From Agrilactobacillus yilanensis (lineage in GTDB: Bacteria > Bacillota > Bacilli > Lactobacillales > Lactobacillaceae), in NCBI RefSeq assembly GCF_003946725.1, contig NZ_RHOY01000004.1, forward strand, positions 80,543 to 144,542: a DNA stretch of 64,000 bases, in the 5' to 3' direction. Shown piece by piece: positions 12,800 to 22,321 of the stretch; positions within the stretch are counted from its first letter, which is position 1; each line of letters starts with the position of its first letter. Under the pieces are notes generated by a model. It did no database searches, was not told where the DNA came from, and was given only the letters and a program-made list of their open reading frames with translations. Both the position numbers and the translations under genes were made by a program.

Positions 12800-12930
12800 A
12801 TTTTCCTTCCTCCCTTCATCATTAATGTACGCCTTATGTAGATCCCTTGTCTGGCAGAGGCGATCAACACAATTCAGCAAAACTCTTATAAGCATTTTGA
12901 CGAACTGAGTTGTGTCAAAATACAAGTGAA

Positions 12931-12959
12931 ATAATACCACCAAATAGCATAAAAGACAA
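12931..12959 (-). promoter_or_regulatory. Sigma-A promoter of the atp operon
   Basis: Minus-strand -35 TTGTCT (complement of 12954-12959) and -10 TATTAT (complement of 12931-12936) are spaced by 17 nt. They lie about 130 nt ahead of the atpB TTG start, leaving a leader of about 125 nt. Calling this the operon promoter also rules out the longer atpB frame. Confidence 0.65.
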
Positions 12960-13150
12960 AGCCCCACGACTAAAATATTAACAATATTCATAAATATAAA
13001 ATGTTAAACCATTGATATGATGCTAGTAAGGTAGCCTTTTATATCACATTTAATTATTTTCTTAGTGCTTTATCATTATAAAGATTGATTACTAATATTT
13101 ATATATTTGGTTTGCTGAAAATTAACGACGCTTTTCCCAATTTAATCACG

Positions 13151-13195
13151 CAAAAAGGCCAACACAAAACATTGGTCTTGTGTCAACCTTTTTTC
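13151..13195 (-). terminator. Terminator of upp
   Basis: The minus strand forms GGTTGACACAAGA against TTTTGTGTTGGCC followed by TTTTTG. It lies between the upp stop and the atp promoter region. Confidence 0.85.
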
Positions 13196-13206
13196 TAACT
13201 TATCGC

Positions 13207-13836
13207 TTATTTAGTCCCGAAAAGTCGGTCACCAGCATCGCCTAAACCAGGGATGATGTAGCCATTTTCGTTTAATCTTTCGTCTAAAGCAGCTGCATAA
13301 ATATCCACATCTGGATGTTTTTCTTGGACTGCCTTAACACCTTCTGGCGCAGCTACAAGTACTACTAACCGCATAGATGATGCGCCCCGCTTCTTCAAAG
13401 CATCAATGGCCATGATCGCAGAACCACCCGTTGCTAACATTGGATCAACAATGAATAAATCCCGTTGATCAATATCGGCAGGCATTTTAACAAAATATTC
13501 GTGAGGTTTTAGCGTTTTTTCATCACGATACATACCAACATGTCCAACTTTGGCTGCCGGAATCAATTCCAAAACGCCGTCTACCATGCCTAAACCTGCA
13601 CGTAAAATTGGAATGACTGCCAATTTTTTACCAGCTAATGTCTTTTCAGTTACGGTTGCCATTGGCGTTTGAACTTCTACATCTTTCAATGGTAAATCAC
13701 GAGTAATTTCATAGACCATCAATTCTGCAATTTCGTTAGCAACTTCCCGGAAGACGCGCGTACCTGTTTCTTTGTTACGAATAATCGTTAATTTGTGTTG
13801 AATCAATGGATGATTTAGTACTGTAAATTTTCCCAA
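13207..13836 (-). CDS. upp: Uracil phosphoribosyltransferase
   Basis: Makes UMP from uracil and PRPP in pyrimidine salvage. The PRPP-binding motif is [16 protein letters not shown] (about residues 126-141), and the uracil-binding end reads [14 protein letters not shown] chose TTG at 13836, with AAGGTGG 8 nt upstream. This gives [15 protein letters not shown] and 209 residues, the standard length. A GTG four codons earlier would place the ribosome site on top of the start. The linkage glyA-upp-atp is conserved in lactobacilli. Confidence 0.95.
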   Translation of the reverse strand: MGKFTVLNHPLIQHKLTIIRNKETGTRVFREVANEIAELMVYEITRDLPLKDVEVQTPMATVTEKTLAGKKLAVIPILRAGLGMVDGVLELIPAAKVGHVGMYRDEKTLKPHEYFVKMPADIDQRDLFIVDPMLATGGSAIMAIDALKKRGASSMRLVVLVAAPEGVKAVQEKHPDVDIYAAALDERLNENGYIIPGLGDAGDRLFGTK

Positions 13837-13911
13837 TTTAAGAGCCACCTTCGTTTTAATCTCATACTATTCTAGCGTATAGACATGAAAAAACCAATAG
13901 GCAATTACGAA

Positions 13912-15150
13912 TTAATCTGTAATTGGAAATTTAGAAGTTAATGCAGCGACGCTTGCTTCAATCTTTTCAAGAGCTTGGGCATCATCTTTATGCCGACAAG
14001 TTTCTAAAATTAATTGGGCAACTTCTTTTGCCTCTGCTTCTTTAAAGCCGCGGGTTGTAATAGCTGGGGTACCTACCCGAATCCCGCTGGTCTTAAATGG
14101 CCCGTTTTGTTCATTTGGAATTGTATTTTTGTTTAGCGTGATGTGTACCGTATCCAATAAATCTTGAACATCTCGGCCGTACATCCCGAGTTTTGTAACA
14201 TCTAATAGCATCACATGGTTATCTGTACCGCCAGAAATCAAGCGAACATCATCACTTTGGGCAAATACTTCAGCCATGGCTTGGGCATTTTTAACAATTT
14301 GTTTTGCATACTCTGTGAATTCTGGTTGCATTGCTTCTTTCAAGCAGACCGCTTTAGCTGCAATAACATGCTCCAATGGGCCGCCTTGGATTCCTGGGAA
14401 AATAGCAGAATTGATCGCTTTACCATATTCTGCTTTAGCTAAAATTAAGCCACCTCTAGGACCTCTTAATGTTTTATGCGTTGTTGTTGTAACAACATCT
14501 GCATAAGGCACTGGGCTTTGATGTACGCCAGCAGCGACCAACCCAGCAATATGGGCCATGTCTACCATTAAGTAAGCGCCAACTTCATCACAAATTTCAC
14601 GGAACTTCTTGAAGTCGATTTCCCGACTATAAGCAGAAGCCCCCGTAACAATCATTTTAGGTTTGAATACTTTAGCTTGTTCTAAAATTTGATCATAATC
14701 TAAGCGTTCTGTTTCTGGATTTAAACCATATTCTTGAAAATTATATTCCTGACCACTAAAACTAACTTTCGCACCGTGGGTTAAATGGCCCCCATCTTGA
14801 AGCCCCCAACCCATGACCCGATCACCATCATTTAAGAAAGCTCGGTAAGCCGCCATATTTGCTGAAGAACCAGAATGGGGCTGTACATTAGCGTATTCTG
14901 CACCAAAAAGTGTTTTAGCCCGGTCAATTGCCAACGTTTCAGCCACATCTACAAATTCGCAGCCACCATAATAACGATGACCTGGATACCCTTCAGCATA
15001 CTTATTCGTTAAAACACTACCTTGTGCAGCACGGACAGCCTTAGAAACAATATTTTCTGAAGCAATTAATTCAATTGTTTTATTTTGACGGTCCTCTTCG
15101 TTATGAATCGCAGCAAATAATTCTGGGTCTTGTTGTTCGAAATTATTCAA
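13912..15150 (-). CDS. glyA: Serine hydroxymethyltransferase
   Basis: PLP enzyme converting serine and tetrahydrofolate to glycine and methylene-tetrahydrofolate, 412 residues. The PLP lysine lies in [14 protein letters not shown] (about residues 220-233). The N-terminal segment [23 protein letters not shown] and the segment [15 protein letters not shown] are family signatures. The start is a TTG at 15150 with AGGAGG 8 nt upstream. It precedes upp in the same direction. No defect seen. Confidence 0.97.
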   Translation of the reverse strand: MNNFEQQDPELFAAIHNEEDRQNKTIELIASENIVSKAVRAAQGSVLTNKYAEGYPGHRYYGGCEFVDVAETLAIDRAKTLFGAEYANVQPHSGSSANMAAYRAFLNDGDRVMGWGLQDGGHLTHGAKVSFSGQEYNFQEYGLNPETERLDYDQILEQAKVFKPKMIVTGASAYSREIDFKKFREICDEVGAYLMVDMAHIAGLVAAGVHQSPVPYADVVTTTTHKTLRGPRGGLILAKAEYGKAINSAIFPGIQGGPLEHVIAAKAVCLKEAMQPEFTEYAKQIVKNAQAMAEVFAQSDDVRLISGGTDNHVMLLDVTKLGMYGRDVQDLLDTVHITLNKNTIPNEQNGPFKTSGIRVGTPAITTRGFKEAEAKEVAQLILETCRHKDDAQALEKIEASVAALTSKFPITD

Positions 15151-15267
15151 ATAAAGCGCCTCCTAATAGTAGTTAATATGAAAATTATACACAGAAAACA
15201 TAAAATAGGAAAGTCTAACCTACCGACAGTTCGTTTTTTATGATTTTTGGCTTCTGGAACGCGTGCA

Positions 15268-15315
15268 CAAAAAATACCCTGAAAATCAAAATTGACGTCC
15301 AGGGCATTATCTTAC
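15268..15315 (-). terminator. Terminator of menG/ubiE
   Basis: On the minus strand ATGCCCTG pairs with CAGGGTAT followed by TTTTTTG, starting about 7 nt after the methyltransferase stop codon. Confidence 0.75.
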
Positions 15316-15321
15316 GGATGA

Positions 15322-16032
15322 TTAACTTTTTTGACCATAATGGGCAGCTGCAGCACCTGCAACAAAAGTATCATAATGTACTGCTTTAAAACCAGCTTGG
15401 ATAAATAAAGCTTCTAAAATTTCTGGTGAAACAAATTTGTGGGTGGAACTTTGTAAATAATTATATTCATCATAACGATGAATTAAGCCGCCTACTAAAG
15501 GCAATAATTTCCCAAAATAAAGTTCCCAACCTAGCCGAATAACTGGCTGCTGTGGCTGCGAGGTTTCCAAACAAACCACATGGCCGCCAGGTTTAACAAC
15601 CCGATACATTTCTTCCAGTACCCGACTGGCATCCGGCACATTACGTAATCCAAAACCGATGGTGACTTTATCAAAAGTATTCGCTGCAAAAGGCAATTCT
15701 TGCGCATCACCTTGTAGAAATTGAATATTTTTAATATTTTCTTGAGCTTGTTTGTGTTCAGCAACTTCTAACATACCCGTACTGAAATCCAAGCCAACAA
15801 CATTACCTGTAGGGCCTACTAAATCCGCAAGTATAAAAGTCCAAACACCCGTCCCACAGCAAAGATCCAACACTTGATCCCCTTTTTGAAGGGCCAAATT
15901 TGCATCCACCTGTTGCCGCCAATGATTGTGCAATCCCAAACTGATGACATTGTTCATCGAATCGTAATGATCGGCAATATTATCAAAAACATGCTGCACC
16001 TTTGTACTAGGTGTCTTATTTGTCAAAGCCAC
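15322..16032 (-). CDS. menG: Demethylmenaquinone methyltransferase (MenG/UbiE)
   Basis: SAM-dependent C-methyltransferase that performs the last step of menaquinone synthesis, 236 residues. SAM-binding motif I is VLDLCCGTGVWTF (about residues 55-67). The UbiE signatures DNIADHYDSMNNVISLG and TIGFGLRNVPDASRVLEEM are clear. No other menaquinone genes are in the window, so use of a real quinone in this organism cannot be judged. The DoxX gene lies 21 nt upstream and is probably cotranscribed. Confidence 0.9.
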   Translation of the reverse strand: MALTNKTPSTKVQHVFDNIADHYDSMNNVISLGLHNHWRQQVDANLALQKGDQVLDLCCGTGVWTFILADLVGPTGNVVGLDFSTGMLEVAEHKQAQENIKNIQFLQGDAQELPFAANTFDKVTIGFGLRNVPDASRVLEEMYRVVKPGGHVVCLETSQPQQPVIRLGWELYFGKLLPLVGGLIHRYDEYNYLQSSTHKFVSPEILEALFIQAGFKAVHYDTFVAGAAAAHYGQKS

Positions 16033-16053
16033 AAAAAAGCCTCCGGTATCTTA

Positions 16054-16569
16054 CTATTTTAATGAAACATCTGGATTAGGGTCACCCTTCAAAAAAGGTA
16101 ATCTCTTTCTGAAGAACGGAATAACCCAGCGATCTAATCCAATCTTACCAGCATTTAAGCCAGCCATCAAAAAGAATATTTCTAAAATAATAAATAGCGG
16201 ATTAACCGAAATTGTGCCTGCGAATAAGTAAGCAAAGTTCATAACCATCCCGAAAAAGGCTGCTAAAGTTGTTAACGTGCCAAACAATAGGCCTAAACCA
16301 ACTAATAATTCACCCCATGATACCGCGAAATTAAAAAAGGCAATATTAGGTTGTGCAAATGATTTCAAGAAACCGACATAATGGGGATATGCTGTTGCTT
16401 TTTCAGGGGTTAAAACTGGATTGTTAATCGCATTCATGATGAAGCCCTGGGCATCAAACCCTTTTGTTACTTTACCAAAGCCATCTATTGTCCACTGATA
16501 ACCTAGATAAAGCCGCATCACCGTTAGCAGCCACATTGCAATCTTACTATTACGAAGCCAATTAATCAT
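16054..16569 (-). CDS. DoxX-family membrane protein
   Basis: 171-residue integral membrane protein with about four hydrophobic segments. The motif GFGKVTKGFDAQGF and the later block FFNFAVSWGELLVGLGLLFGTLT are typical of DoxX-like proteins associated with quinone and redox functions. I chose ATG at 16569, which has GGAGGAAGGACTT just upstream, rather than an in-frame start seven codons earlier. It precedes the menaquinone methyltransferase, which supports a membrane redox context. The specific function is unknown. Confidence 0.8.
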   Translation of the reverse strand: MINWLRNSKIAMWLLTVMRLYLGYQWTIDGFGKVTKGFDAQGFIMNAINNPVLTPEKATAYPHYVGFLKSFAQPNIAFFNFAVSWGELLVGLGLLFGTLTTLAAFFGMVMNFAYLFAGTISVNPLFIILEIFFLMAGLNAGKIGLDRWVIPFFRKRLPFLKGDPNPDVSLK

Positions 16570-16642
16570 AAGTCCTTCCTCCAATAACAATTATATTTGT
16601 TGCCCCTATATAATAACATGTAAGCGCAATAATAAATAACAT
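16562..16642 (-). CDS. Possible 26-residue hydrophobic peptide overlapping the doxX start
   Basis: A small frame MLFIIALTCYYIGATNIIVI followed by GGRTYD has an AGGAG site 9 nt upstream. Its stop overlaps the doxX start region (TATGATTAA). It could be a coupling leader peptide. It could equally be chance, since the rest of the 16570-16898 gap is AT-rich and apart from the sua5 terminator shows nothing else I can name. Confidence 0.25.
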   Translation of the reverse strand: MLFIIALTCYYIGATNIIVIGGRTYD

Positions 16643-16795
16643 TTTTTCAATCTCCTATAAATTTTAATAATTCTTTACAATTACATTTTAAAACTGATAT
16701 ATTAATGATCGCTCGATTTTTGCTTGGCTAGACTGTACGACTGGATAAAAAACAATTGTGAATCATTACTCAATATAAAAATAACGTGATTTTTG

Positions 16796-16886
16796 CAAAA
16801 AAATAGCCACCAGTTTTCACTGCTGACCTTCCCCATAACACTGGCTTACTTAATAAGCCATGACGGGTATTTTTTATAAAACTGGT
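16796..16886 (-). terminator. Long hairpin terminator after sua5
   Basis: On the minus strand ACCAGTTTT (complement of 16878-16886) pairs with AAAACTGGT (complement of 16809-16817) and is followed by GGCTATTTTTTTGC. An inner hairpin GGCTTA-TAAGCC sits in the loop. The 60-nt loop is longer than usual for a simple terminator, so it could also be a structured 3' end. Confidence 0.6.
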
Positions 16887-16898
16887 TTGTTTCCAAAA

Positions 16899-17927
16899 TT
16901 AATTTTCTTGATTTTCACGCTCAAAATAATGAGCCCCAGCTGCTTTTTCCAGGCGATTCATATACGCTGTACCTAGCCCCGTGGCTTCAAAGCCTTCTGC
17001 TAAAATAATCTTTATTTCAGGCTGTAAATCAAAATAACGTAGCCCATCAAATAAATGCCGGCTGGCTGTAGTTACCGAATTGCCTAAGCTAAACTGCGAC
17101 TTAAAACGAATCTCACTTTGCGCCGTTAAAACAGTGTCCGTAGCTAATAAGCCTACCGCAACGTCTTGTGCTAGTGCCCACTTAATGGCTTTTGGAAAAT
17201 CGGCCGCCTGCTTTACAATAATCACCGCTGCCTCTGGTGCATAGTGGCGATATTTCATTCCCGGCGCCTTAGGAATTTCATCTTTAGCCACATGATGCTG
17301 ATTATCCAAAACTTCAGGCAAAACCGTCAATAACGCTTGGCGTGTTACCGCACCTGGTCTTAAAATGACGGCGGGAACTACTGAAAGATCAATCACCGTT
17401 GATTCAACACCAACTGTTGTCGGCCCATCGTCCAAAACTGCCGCAATTTTGCCGCCTAGGTCGTGTAGCACGTGGTCGGCTGTTGTCGGGCTAGGTTTGC
17501 CGGAAGTGTTGGCAGAGGGCCCTACAATCGGCACACCGGCCGCTTTAATCAGAGCCAACGTCGCCGCATTATCTGGCATTCTAAAAGCCGCCGTCTTTAA
17601 GCCACCCGTAACACAAGGATCCAAAGCACCATTTCGAATCGGTAAAATAATTGTTAATGGCCCTGGCCAAAATTTAGCAACTAATTCTGAAACCGCTGCG
17701 CTGGGTAAAATGGCATATTGCTGCACTTGTTCAAAAGAGCACACATGGACAATTAAAGGATTATCACTAGGCCGCCCTTTAGCCTGATAGACTTGTTTAA
17801 CAGCTGTAGGATTGGTGGCATCTGCCCCTAAACCGTAAACGGTTTCTGTGGGAAAAGCCACCAGTTGGCCTTGTTTAATAAAAGCTGCTGCTTCAGCGAT
17901 TTCTGTTGTATTCAAACGTTTTGTCAC
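16899..17927 (-). CDS. sua5: Threonylcarbamoyl-AMP synthase (Sua5/YwlC)
   Basis: Makes threonylcarbamoyl-AMP for the t6A modification of ANN-decoding tRNAs. The 342-residue protein has the YrdC domain first (about 1-200), with FPTETVYGLGADATN and KGRPSDNPLIVHV binding motifs and SANTSGKPSPT. It then has the C-terminal Sua5 domain after the linker PGMKYRHYAPEA. This makes it the long form. It lies 15 nt downstream of prmC in the conserved prfA-prmC-sua5-glyA order. Confidence 0.95.
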   Translation of the reverse strand: MTKRLNTTEIAEAAAFIKQGQLVAFPTETVYGLGADATNPTAVKQVYQAKGRPSDNPLIVHVCSFEQVQQYAILPSAAVSELVAKFWPGPLTIILPIRNGALDPCVTGGLKTAAFRMPDNAATLALIKAAGVPIVGPSANTSGKPSPTTADHVLHDLGGKIAAVLDDGPTTVGVESTVIDLSVVPAVILRPGAVTRQALLTVLPEVLDNQHHVAKDEIPKAPGMKYRHYAPEAAVIIVKQAADFPKAIKWALAQDVAVGLLATDTVLTAQSEIRFKSQFSLGNSVTTASRHLFDGLRYFDLQPEIKIILAEGFEATGLGTAYMNRLEKAAGAHYFERENQEN

Positions 17928-17942
17928 TTTTATACCTACTTC

Positions 17943-18788
17943 CTAACTCAATTTGCCACGTAAAATTCGATCTTGTGCGGCTAAATCTTGTTTAAACGCC
18001 AAAGAAACCTGTGGCAAACCCTCTTGAAAAAGTTTTGCCAAGGCTTGTTTTTGCTGATAACCAAATTCTAAATAAAACTGTCCAGAAGCTGTCAAATGCG
18101 CCGATACCGCTTCAGCAAACCGCTGATAAAACGCCAAGCCATTTTCAGCAGCAAATAGGGCAATCTCCGGTTCATAGCGCCACACACTTTTGTCCATCAC
18201 ACCAATTTCTGAACGACTGATATAAGGTGGGTTGGAGAGGATTAGATCAAATTTCTGATCGGCCACAGCTGCCCACAAATCGCCTTGTTTAAAGGTCAAT
18301 GCTGCATCTAATTTTTTTGCATTCTTTGCAGCCACTTTTAAAGCGGCTTCTGAAATATCAGTTGCGGTTATTTGCCAATTTGGCCGTGCCAATTTTAAAG
18401 TAATGGCTAAAATACCACTACCTGTACCAATATCTAAAACGTTCAACGGCTGATCAGCTGGGTAATCTGCCAATACCCAAGCCACTAATGTTTCCGTATC
18501 AAACTGCGGAATTAAAACATTTTCATCAACATAAAAGGCTCGATTATAAAACCAAGCTTCATGCACAATATATTGCGGTGGCACATCCGCCAAAAGTTGT
18601 TGACTATCTGCCTTCAACTGTGTTTGTACCGTCGATGGCATCACCTGCTGTTGGTTCACTAAATAATCCGTCTGAGTCCAATGCTGCCGTGTCAAAAAGA
18701 CATACATTAAATCTTCAAAATTCTTGCCAGCCGCTTCAAACTGTGCTTTGGCTGCTTGAAGACCCTTAAAATAGGTCAGATTCGCCAT
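17943..18788 (-). CDS. prmC: Release factor glutamine methyltransferase PrmC
   Basis: N5-glutamine methyltransferase acting on the GGQ glutamine of release factors, 281 residues from the chosen start. The catalytic NPPY motif is seen as SNPPYIS, and SAM motif I as [14 protein letters not shown] chose ATG at 18788 ([14 protein letters not shown]), inside the end of prfA with GGAG 9 nt upstream; the overlap is 23 nt. A longer in-frame start 13 codons earlier has no advantage. Its substrate RF1 is encoded directly upstream. Confidence 0.93.
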   Translation of the reverse strand: MANLTYFKGLQAAKAQFEAAGKNFEDLMYVFLTRQHWTQTDYLVNQQQVMPSTVQTQLKADSQQLLADVPPQYIVHEAWFYNRAFYVDENVLIPQFDTETLVAWVLADYPADQPLNVLDIGTGSGILAITLKLARPNWQITATDISEAALKVAAKNAKKLDAALTFKQGDLWAAVADQKFDLILSNPPYISRSEIGVMDKSVWRYEPEIALFAAENGLAFYQRFAEAVSAHLTASGQFYLEFGYQQKQALAKLFQEGLPQVSLAFKQDLAAQDRILRGKLS

Positions 18789-19863
18789 TTTGAATTTGCT
18801 CCATCTTTTGTGCTTGATCATAAACAATCAAGGCATCAATTACTTCGCCTAAATCGCCGCCCATAATTCGATCTAATTTATTTAAAGTTAATCCGATTCG
18901 GTGGTCAGTCACCCGGTTTTGTGGGTAATTATACGTCCGAATCCGTTCAGAACGATCGCCAGAACCTACTGCTGATTTCCGGCTAGCATCATATTCACTT
19001 TGATTTTCACTTTCATAATAATCATAAACCCGGGACCGCAAAATCTGCATGGCTTTTTCCCGATTTTGTTGTTGTGACCGTTGATCTTGCATGGCAACAA
19101 CAATCCCTGTTGGTAAATGCGTCATCCGCACCGCTGAAGAGGTTTTATTGATATGCTGACCCCCGGCACCAGATGAACGATAAACATCCACCCGAATATC
19201 TTTTGGATCAATATCCACATCTACTTCATCATACTCAGGCATCACTGCAACCGTTGCTGTTGATGTGTGTACACGACCTTGAGATTCTGTTTGTGGTACC
19301 CGCTGAACTCGATGGGCGCCGTTTTCATATTTTAATTTTGAGAAAACGCTACTCCCTGTAATTAAAATTGAAACTTCTTTGAAGCCGCCAACTTCAGTCC
19401 GATTCTCATCGATAATTTCAAAATGCCAATTTTGTCGTTCAGCATATTTTTGATACATGCCCAATAAATCACCGGCAAACAAACTCGCTTCGTCACCACC
19501 GGCAGCGCCACGGATTTCCATAATGATATTTTTGTCATCATTAGGATCTTTAGGCAGCATTAAAATCTTAATCTGTTCTTCTAAAGTTGCTTTTTCAGCC
19601 TGTAATTCCCGCAAATCTTCTTTTGCTAATTCTTCTAGTTCCGCATCATGGGACTCTCTTAAAACTTCTTCGCTTTCTTTAATATCAGATTCCACCGCTT
19701 TATAGCGTTTATATTCAGAAACGACTTCACGCACACTGCCTTCTTCTTTAGAAAGGGCCATATAACGTTTTGTATCATTAATGACTTCAGGGTCTGACAT
19801 TAATTCTTGCAATTCACTGTAACGGCCTAATAAACCGTCTAATTGTTCAAATATCTTGTCCAT
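18766..19863 (-). CDS. prfA: Peptide chain release factor 1
   Basis: Recognises UAA and UAG stops and triggers peptide release. At 365 residues it is near the standard 360. The GGQ motif is in [18 protein letters not shown] (about residues 228-245). The class-1 codon-recognition region (PxT-type) appears as [14 protein letters not shown] around residues 186-199. It follows tdk by 18 nt and overlaps prmC, consistent with a tdk-prfA-prmC-sua5 transcript. Confidence 0.97.
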   Translation of the reverse strand: MDKIFEQLDGLLGRYSELQELMSDPEVINDTKRYMALSKEEGSVREVVSEYKRYKAVESDIKESEEVLRESHDAELEELAKEDLRELQAEKATLEEQIKILMLPKDPNDDKNIIMEIRGAAGGDEASLFAGDLLGMYQKYAERQNWHFEIIDENRTEVGGFKEVSILITGSSVFSKLKYENGAHRVQRVPQTESQGRVHTSTATVAVMPEYDEVDVDIDPKDIRVDVYRSSGAGGQHINKTSSAVRMTHLPTGIVVAMQDQRSQQQNREKAMQILRSRVYDYYESENQSEYDASRKSAVGSGDRSERIRTYNYPQNRVTDHRIGLTLNKLDRIMGGDLGEVIDALIVYDQAQKMEQIQNGESDLF

Positions 19864-19881
19864 ACGACAACTCCTTAAGTT

Positions 19882-20451
19882 TTATAATTTAGGATGAAAA
19901 TAATGACGCCGACACACCGGATAATAAGACTCATTTCCGCCAATTTGTAATTGCTGACCTTGGTAGACAGGCTGCCCATTTTGAACACGAAGATTCATGA
20001 CAGCCTTCTTTTTACAAAACCAGCAAATCGTTTTCATTTCTTCTATTTTATCAGCATACAGCAATAAATACTTCGAGCCTTCAAACAATTCATTTTTAAA
20101 ATCATTTTTTAACCCAAAAGCCATAACTGGTATTTTTAGAGTGTCCACAATTTGGGAAGCTTCCAAAATATGATGTTTCTTCAAAAATTGTGCCTCATCG
20201 ATTAAAACACAAGCAGCATTAGCGTTCAACTTTTTGACCAAATTATAAATATTGGTTTCATCATAAACCGCAATCGCTTCTCTTTCTAGTCCAATTCGAC
20301 TAGCAACCATGCCCACACCATTTCGGGTATCTACACCGCTTGTCATAATAATGACCGCTTTGCCTTGCTCTTCATAATTATGTGCTACCTTCAAAATTTC
20401 GATCGTTTTACCACTATTCATTGCGCCGTAACGAAAAAATAATTGGGCCAC
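19882..20451 (-). CDS. tdk: Thymidine kinase
   Basis: Phosphorylates thymidine with ATP in salvage, 189 residues, type II. The P-loop is GAMNSGKT near residues 9-16 and the Walker B-like segment is LIDEAQFL. Zinc-binding cysteines are in CWFCKKKA (about residue 142) with PVCRRHYF at the end. The active-site lid region [13 protein letters not shown] is intact. It is divergent from murT, with about 156 nt between them. Confidence 0.96.
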   Translation of the reverse strand: MAQLFFRYGAMNSGKTIEILKVAHNYEEQGKAVIIMTSGVDTRNGVGMVASRIGLEREAIAVYDETNIYNLVKKLNANAACVLIDEAQFLKKHHILEASQIVDTLKIPVMAFGLKNDFKNELFEGSKYLLLYADKIEEMKTICWFCKKKAVMNLRVQNGQPVYQGQQLQIGGNESYYPVCRRHYFHPKL

Positions 20452-20607
20452 TAGAATGCATTCCCTTCGTAAATACTCACAACCCTTAAGTATACTCGCT
20501 TAGTTTTTAAAATTCATTATGAATTACGAAATTTGCTACTCAATCACAAATCTTTTTGCTATTATTAGATAAGTTAAAAATGTTTTCGAAATAGAAAGGC
20601 GGCTATT

Positions 20608-21954
20608 ATGAGTATAAAGTCTGCTTTAGCCACAGTCACTGGTAAATCAAGTTATTGGTTTTTGCATAATGTTTTAAAAGGTGGTAGTTCTTTTCCAGGT
20701 AAAACTGCTGAAAGAATCGATCCAGATATTTTAAAAAGCTTGTCAAAAGGCTATGAAGTCATCATTGTTACTGGCACAAATGGTAAAACTTTAACTACAG
20801 CATTGATTGTTAAAGTCTTGAGCCAAAAATACGATGAAATTTTGACAAATCCCACGGGTTCCAATATGACACAAGGTATTGTCACCGCCTTTTTAGCCCA
20901 TCATCATCATCGCCACAACAAAAAGCTAGCCATTTTAGAAGTTGATGAAGCCAACGTTGCACCGGTTTGTCGTTATATCACCCCTAAAGCCTTTGTTCTA
21001 ACTAATATTTTTCGGGATCAAATGGATCGTTACGGTGAAATCTATACGACCTATGATAAAATTTTGGCCGGCATCAAACTTGCACCAGAAGCCACCGTCA
21101 TTATGAATGGGGACGCTGCTATTTTTGCTTCCAAAGATATCCCTAATCCTAAAATTTATTATGGTTTTGAAACAACTGACGGCCATCGAGATTTTAAAGC
21201 CAGTGTTAATACGGATGGTGTTTTATGTCCAAAATGTAATCACATTTTACACTATCATGAATTGACCTATGCAAATTTAGGCAACTATTTCTGTCCAAAT
21301 TGCGGCTTCAAACGGCCTGAGTTAACTCAAAAAATTCGGCAAATTAATCGCCAAACACCGGTTAGTTCTAGTTTTACAATTGACAATCAAACATTCAGTT
21401 TGAATATTGGTGGTACTTATAATATTTATAACGCCTTAACCGCTTATACTGTCGGCCGATTCTATGATATTCAACCTGCCGAAATCGCCAAAGCGTTCAC
21501 TCAAAATGAACAAGTCTTTGGCCGCCAAGAAGCCATTCAAGTTGGTGATAAAGCAGTCACCTTAATTCTAGTCAAAAATCCCGTGGGCCTAAACCAAGTC
21601 CTGGACTTGCTGCACACAGAACAAAACGACTTCTCTTTAGGTGTCTTGCTTAATGCCAATTACGCAGATGGTATTGATACCAGTTGGATTTGGGATGGTG
21701 ACTTTGAAAATCTACCTAAAGCAAAAATCAAAGCCTACCTTGCCGGCGGAGAACGATCTGATGATATTGACTTCCGATTAAAAGTTGCTAATGTCCCAGA
21801 AACCGACCTCACCCACGTTCAAGGCATGTCAGACGTCCTACCTGAAATCAAAAAAATGCCTACAAAACAAGTTTATATCTTAGCCACCTACACCGCCATG
21901 CTCCAGTTACGCAAAATCATGGCTAATGAAAAACTGATAAAAACCGGATTTTAA
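20608..21954 (+). CDS. murT: Lipid II isoglutaminyl synthase subunit MurT
   Basis: Mur-ligase-like subunit that, with the glutaminase GatD, amidates D-Glu of lipid II. The 448-residue protein has the ATP-binding motif VTGTNGKTLT (about residues 54-63) and the conserved DQMDRYGE. A four-cysteine zinc ribbon (CPKCNH and CPNCG, about residues 206-231) and the C-terminal DUF1727 domain are also present. In S. aureus and S. pneumoniae gatD follows directly. Here the next features are hairpin repeats and then nagB, so GatD must be encoded elsewhere or be missing. Start ATG at 20608 has AAAGG upstream. Confidence 0.92.
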   Translation: MSIKSALATVTGKSSYWFLHNVLKGGSSFPGKTAERIDPDILKSLSKGYEVIIVTGTNGKTLTTALIVKVLSQKYDEILTNPTGSNMTQGIVTAFLAHHHHRHNKKLAILEVDEANVAPVCRYITPKAFVLTNIFRDQMDRYGEIYTTYDKILAGIKLAPEATVIMNGDAAIFASKDIPNPKIYYGFETTDGHRDFKASVNTDGVLCPKCNHILHYHELTYANLGNYFCPNCGFKRPELTQKIRQINRQTPVSSSFTIDNQTFSLNIGGTYNIYNALTAYTVGRFYDIQPAEIAKAFTQNEQVFGRQEAIQVGDKAVTLILVKNPVGLNQVLDLLHTEQNDFSLGVLLNANYADGIDTSWIWDGDFENLPKAKIKAYLAGGERSDDIDFRLKVANVPETDLTHVQGMSDVLPEIKKMPTKQVYILATYTAMLQLRKIMANEKLIKTGF

Positions 21955-22074
21955 ATCAGAGCGCGAACCAACACGGGTTGATTTCGCAGTATAACCTAGA
22001 CTTGGCAGGTAGTCGCCTGCGACTGACAACAAGGCGTAGTTATATGTAGAAATCAATGTTGGTGAGCGCGTTTT
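21955..22074 (+). repeat. Covarying-arm hairpin repeat, copy 1
   Basis: About 120-nt element starting directly at the murT stop codon. Constant ends read TCAGAGCGCGA and GAGCGCGTTTT. The 5' arm CCAACA (21968-21973) pairs with TGTTGG (22057-22062), TTGATTTC (21978-21985) with GAAATCAA (22049-22056), and TATAAC (21990-21995) with GTTATA (22039-22044). An unpaired CGGG bulge follows the first arm. The core ends are CTAGACTTG and CAAGGCGTAG. I do not recognise the family. Downstream copies share the constant parts but have different arms. Confidence 0.85.
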
Positions 22075-22076
22075 GG

Positions 22077-22196
22077 AATCAGAGCGTGACCAAAGACGGG
22101 TTGATTTTGAGCATAGCCTAGGCTAACGCCGTGAGCGGGTCTCGCTTACAAGTTAGACGTAGCTAAGCGCAAAAATCAGTCTTTGGGAGCGCGTTT
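22077..22196 (+). repeat. Covarying-arm hairpin repeat, copy 2
   Basis: Same constant ends as copy 1 (TCAGAGCGTGAC and GAGCGCGTTT). Arms are CAAAGAC (22091-22097) with GTCTTTG (22179-22185), TGATTTT (22102-22108) with AAAATCA (22172-22178), and TAGC (22114-22117) with GCTA (22162-22165). The inner TAAC/GTTA pair of the other copies is TAGC/GCTA here, a paired change. The next inner stem is CTAAC/GTTAG instead of CTTG/CAAG. Confidence 0.85.
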
Positions 22197-22320
22197 AATC
22201 AGAGCGTGACAAGCTACGGTTTTGACAATGCGCATAACCTAGACTTACGACATAAGCCCGAACTTGGCTTGTGAGTAAGGCGTAGTTATGTAAATTGTCA
22301 GTAGCTTGGAACGCGTTTTA
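22197..22320 (+). repeat. Covarying-arm hairpin repeat, copy 3
   Basis: Arms are AAGCTAC (22211-22217) with GTAGCTT (22301-22307), TGACAAT (22223-22229) with ATTGTCA (22294-22300), and CATAAC (22233-22238) with GTTATG (22285-22290). The inner stem is CTTAC/GTAAG. None of the outer arm sequences matches copies 1 or 2, yet all pair perfectly. The central loop ATAAGCCCGAACTTGGCTTG recurs in the half copy at 25511-25587. Confidence 0.85.
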
Positions 22321-22321
22321 G

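Noticed and set aside
12800..12991. 64-codon N-terminal extension of atpB, possibly an AtpI-like segment
   Set aside because: It covers the operon promoter (-10 at 12931-12936), and the TTG at 12799 has a strong ribosome site. The extension does not resemble AtpI.
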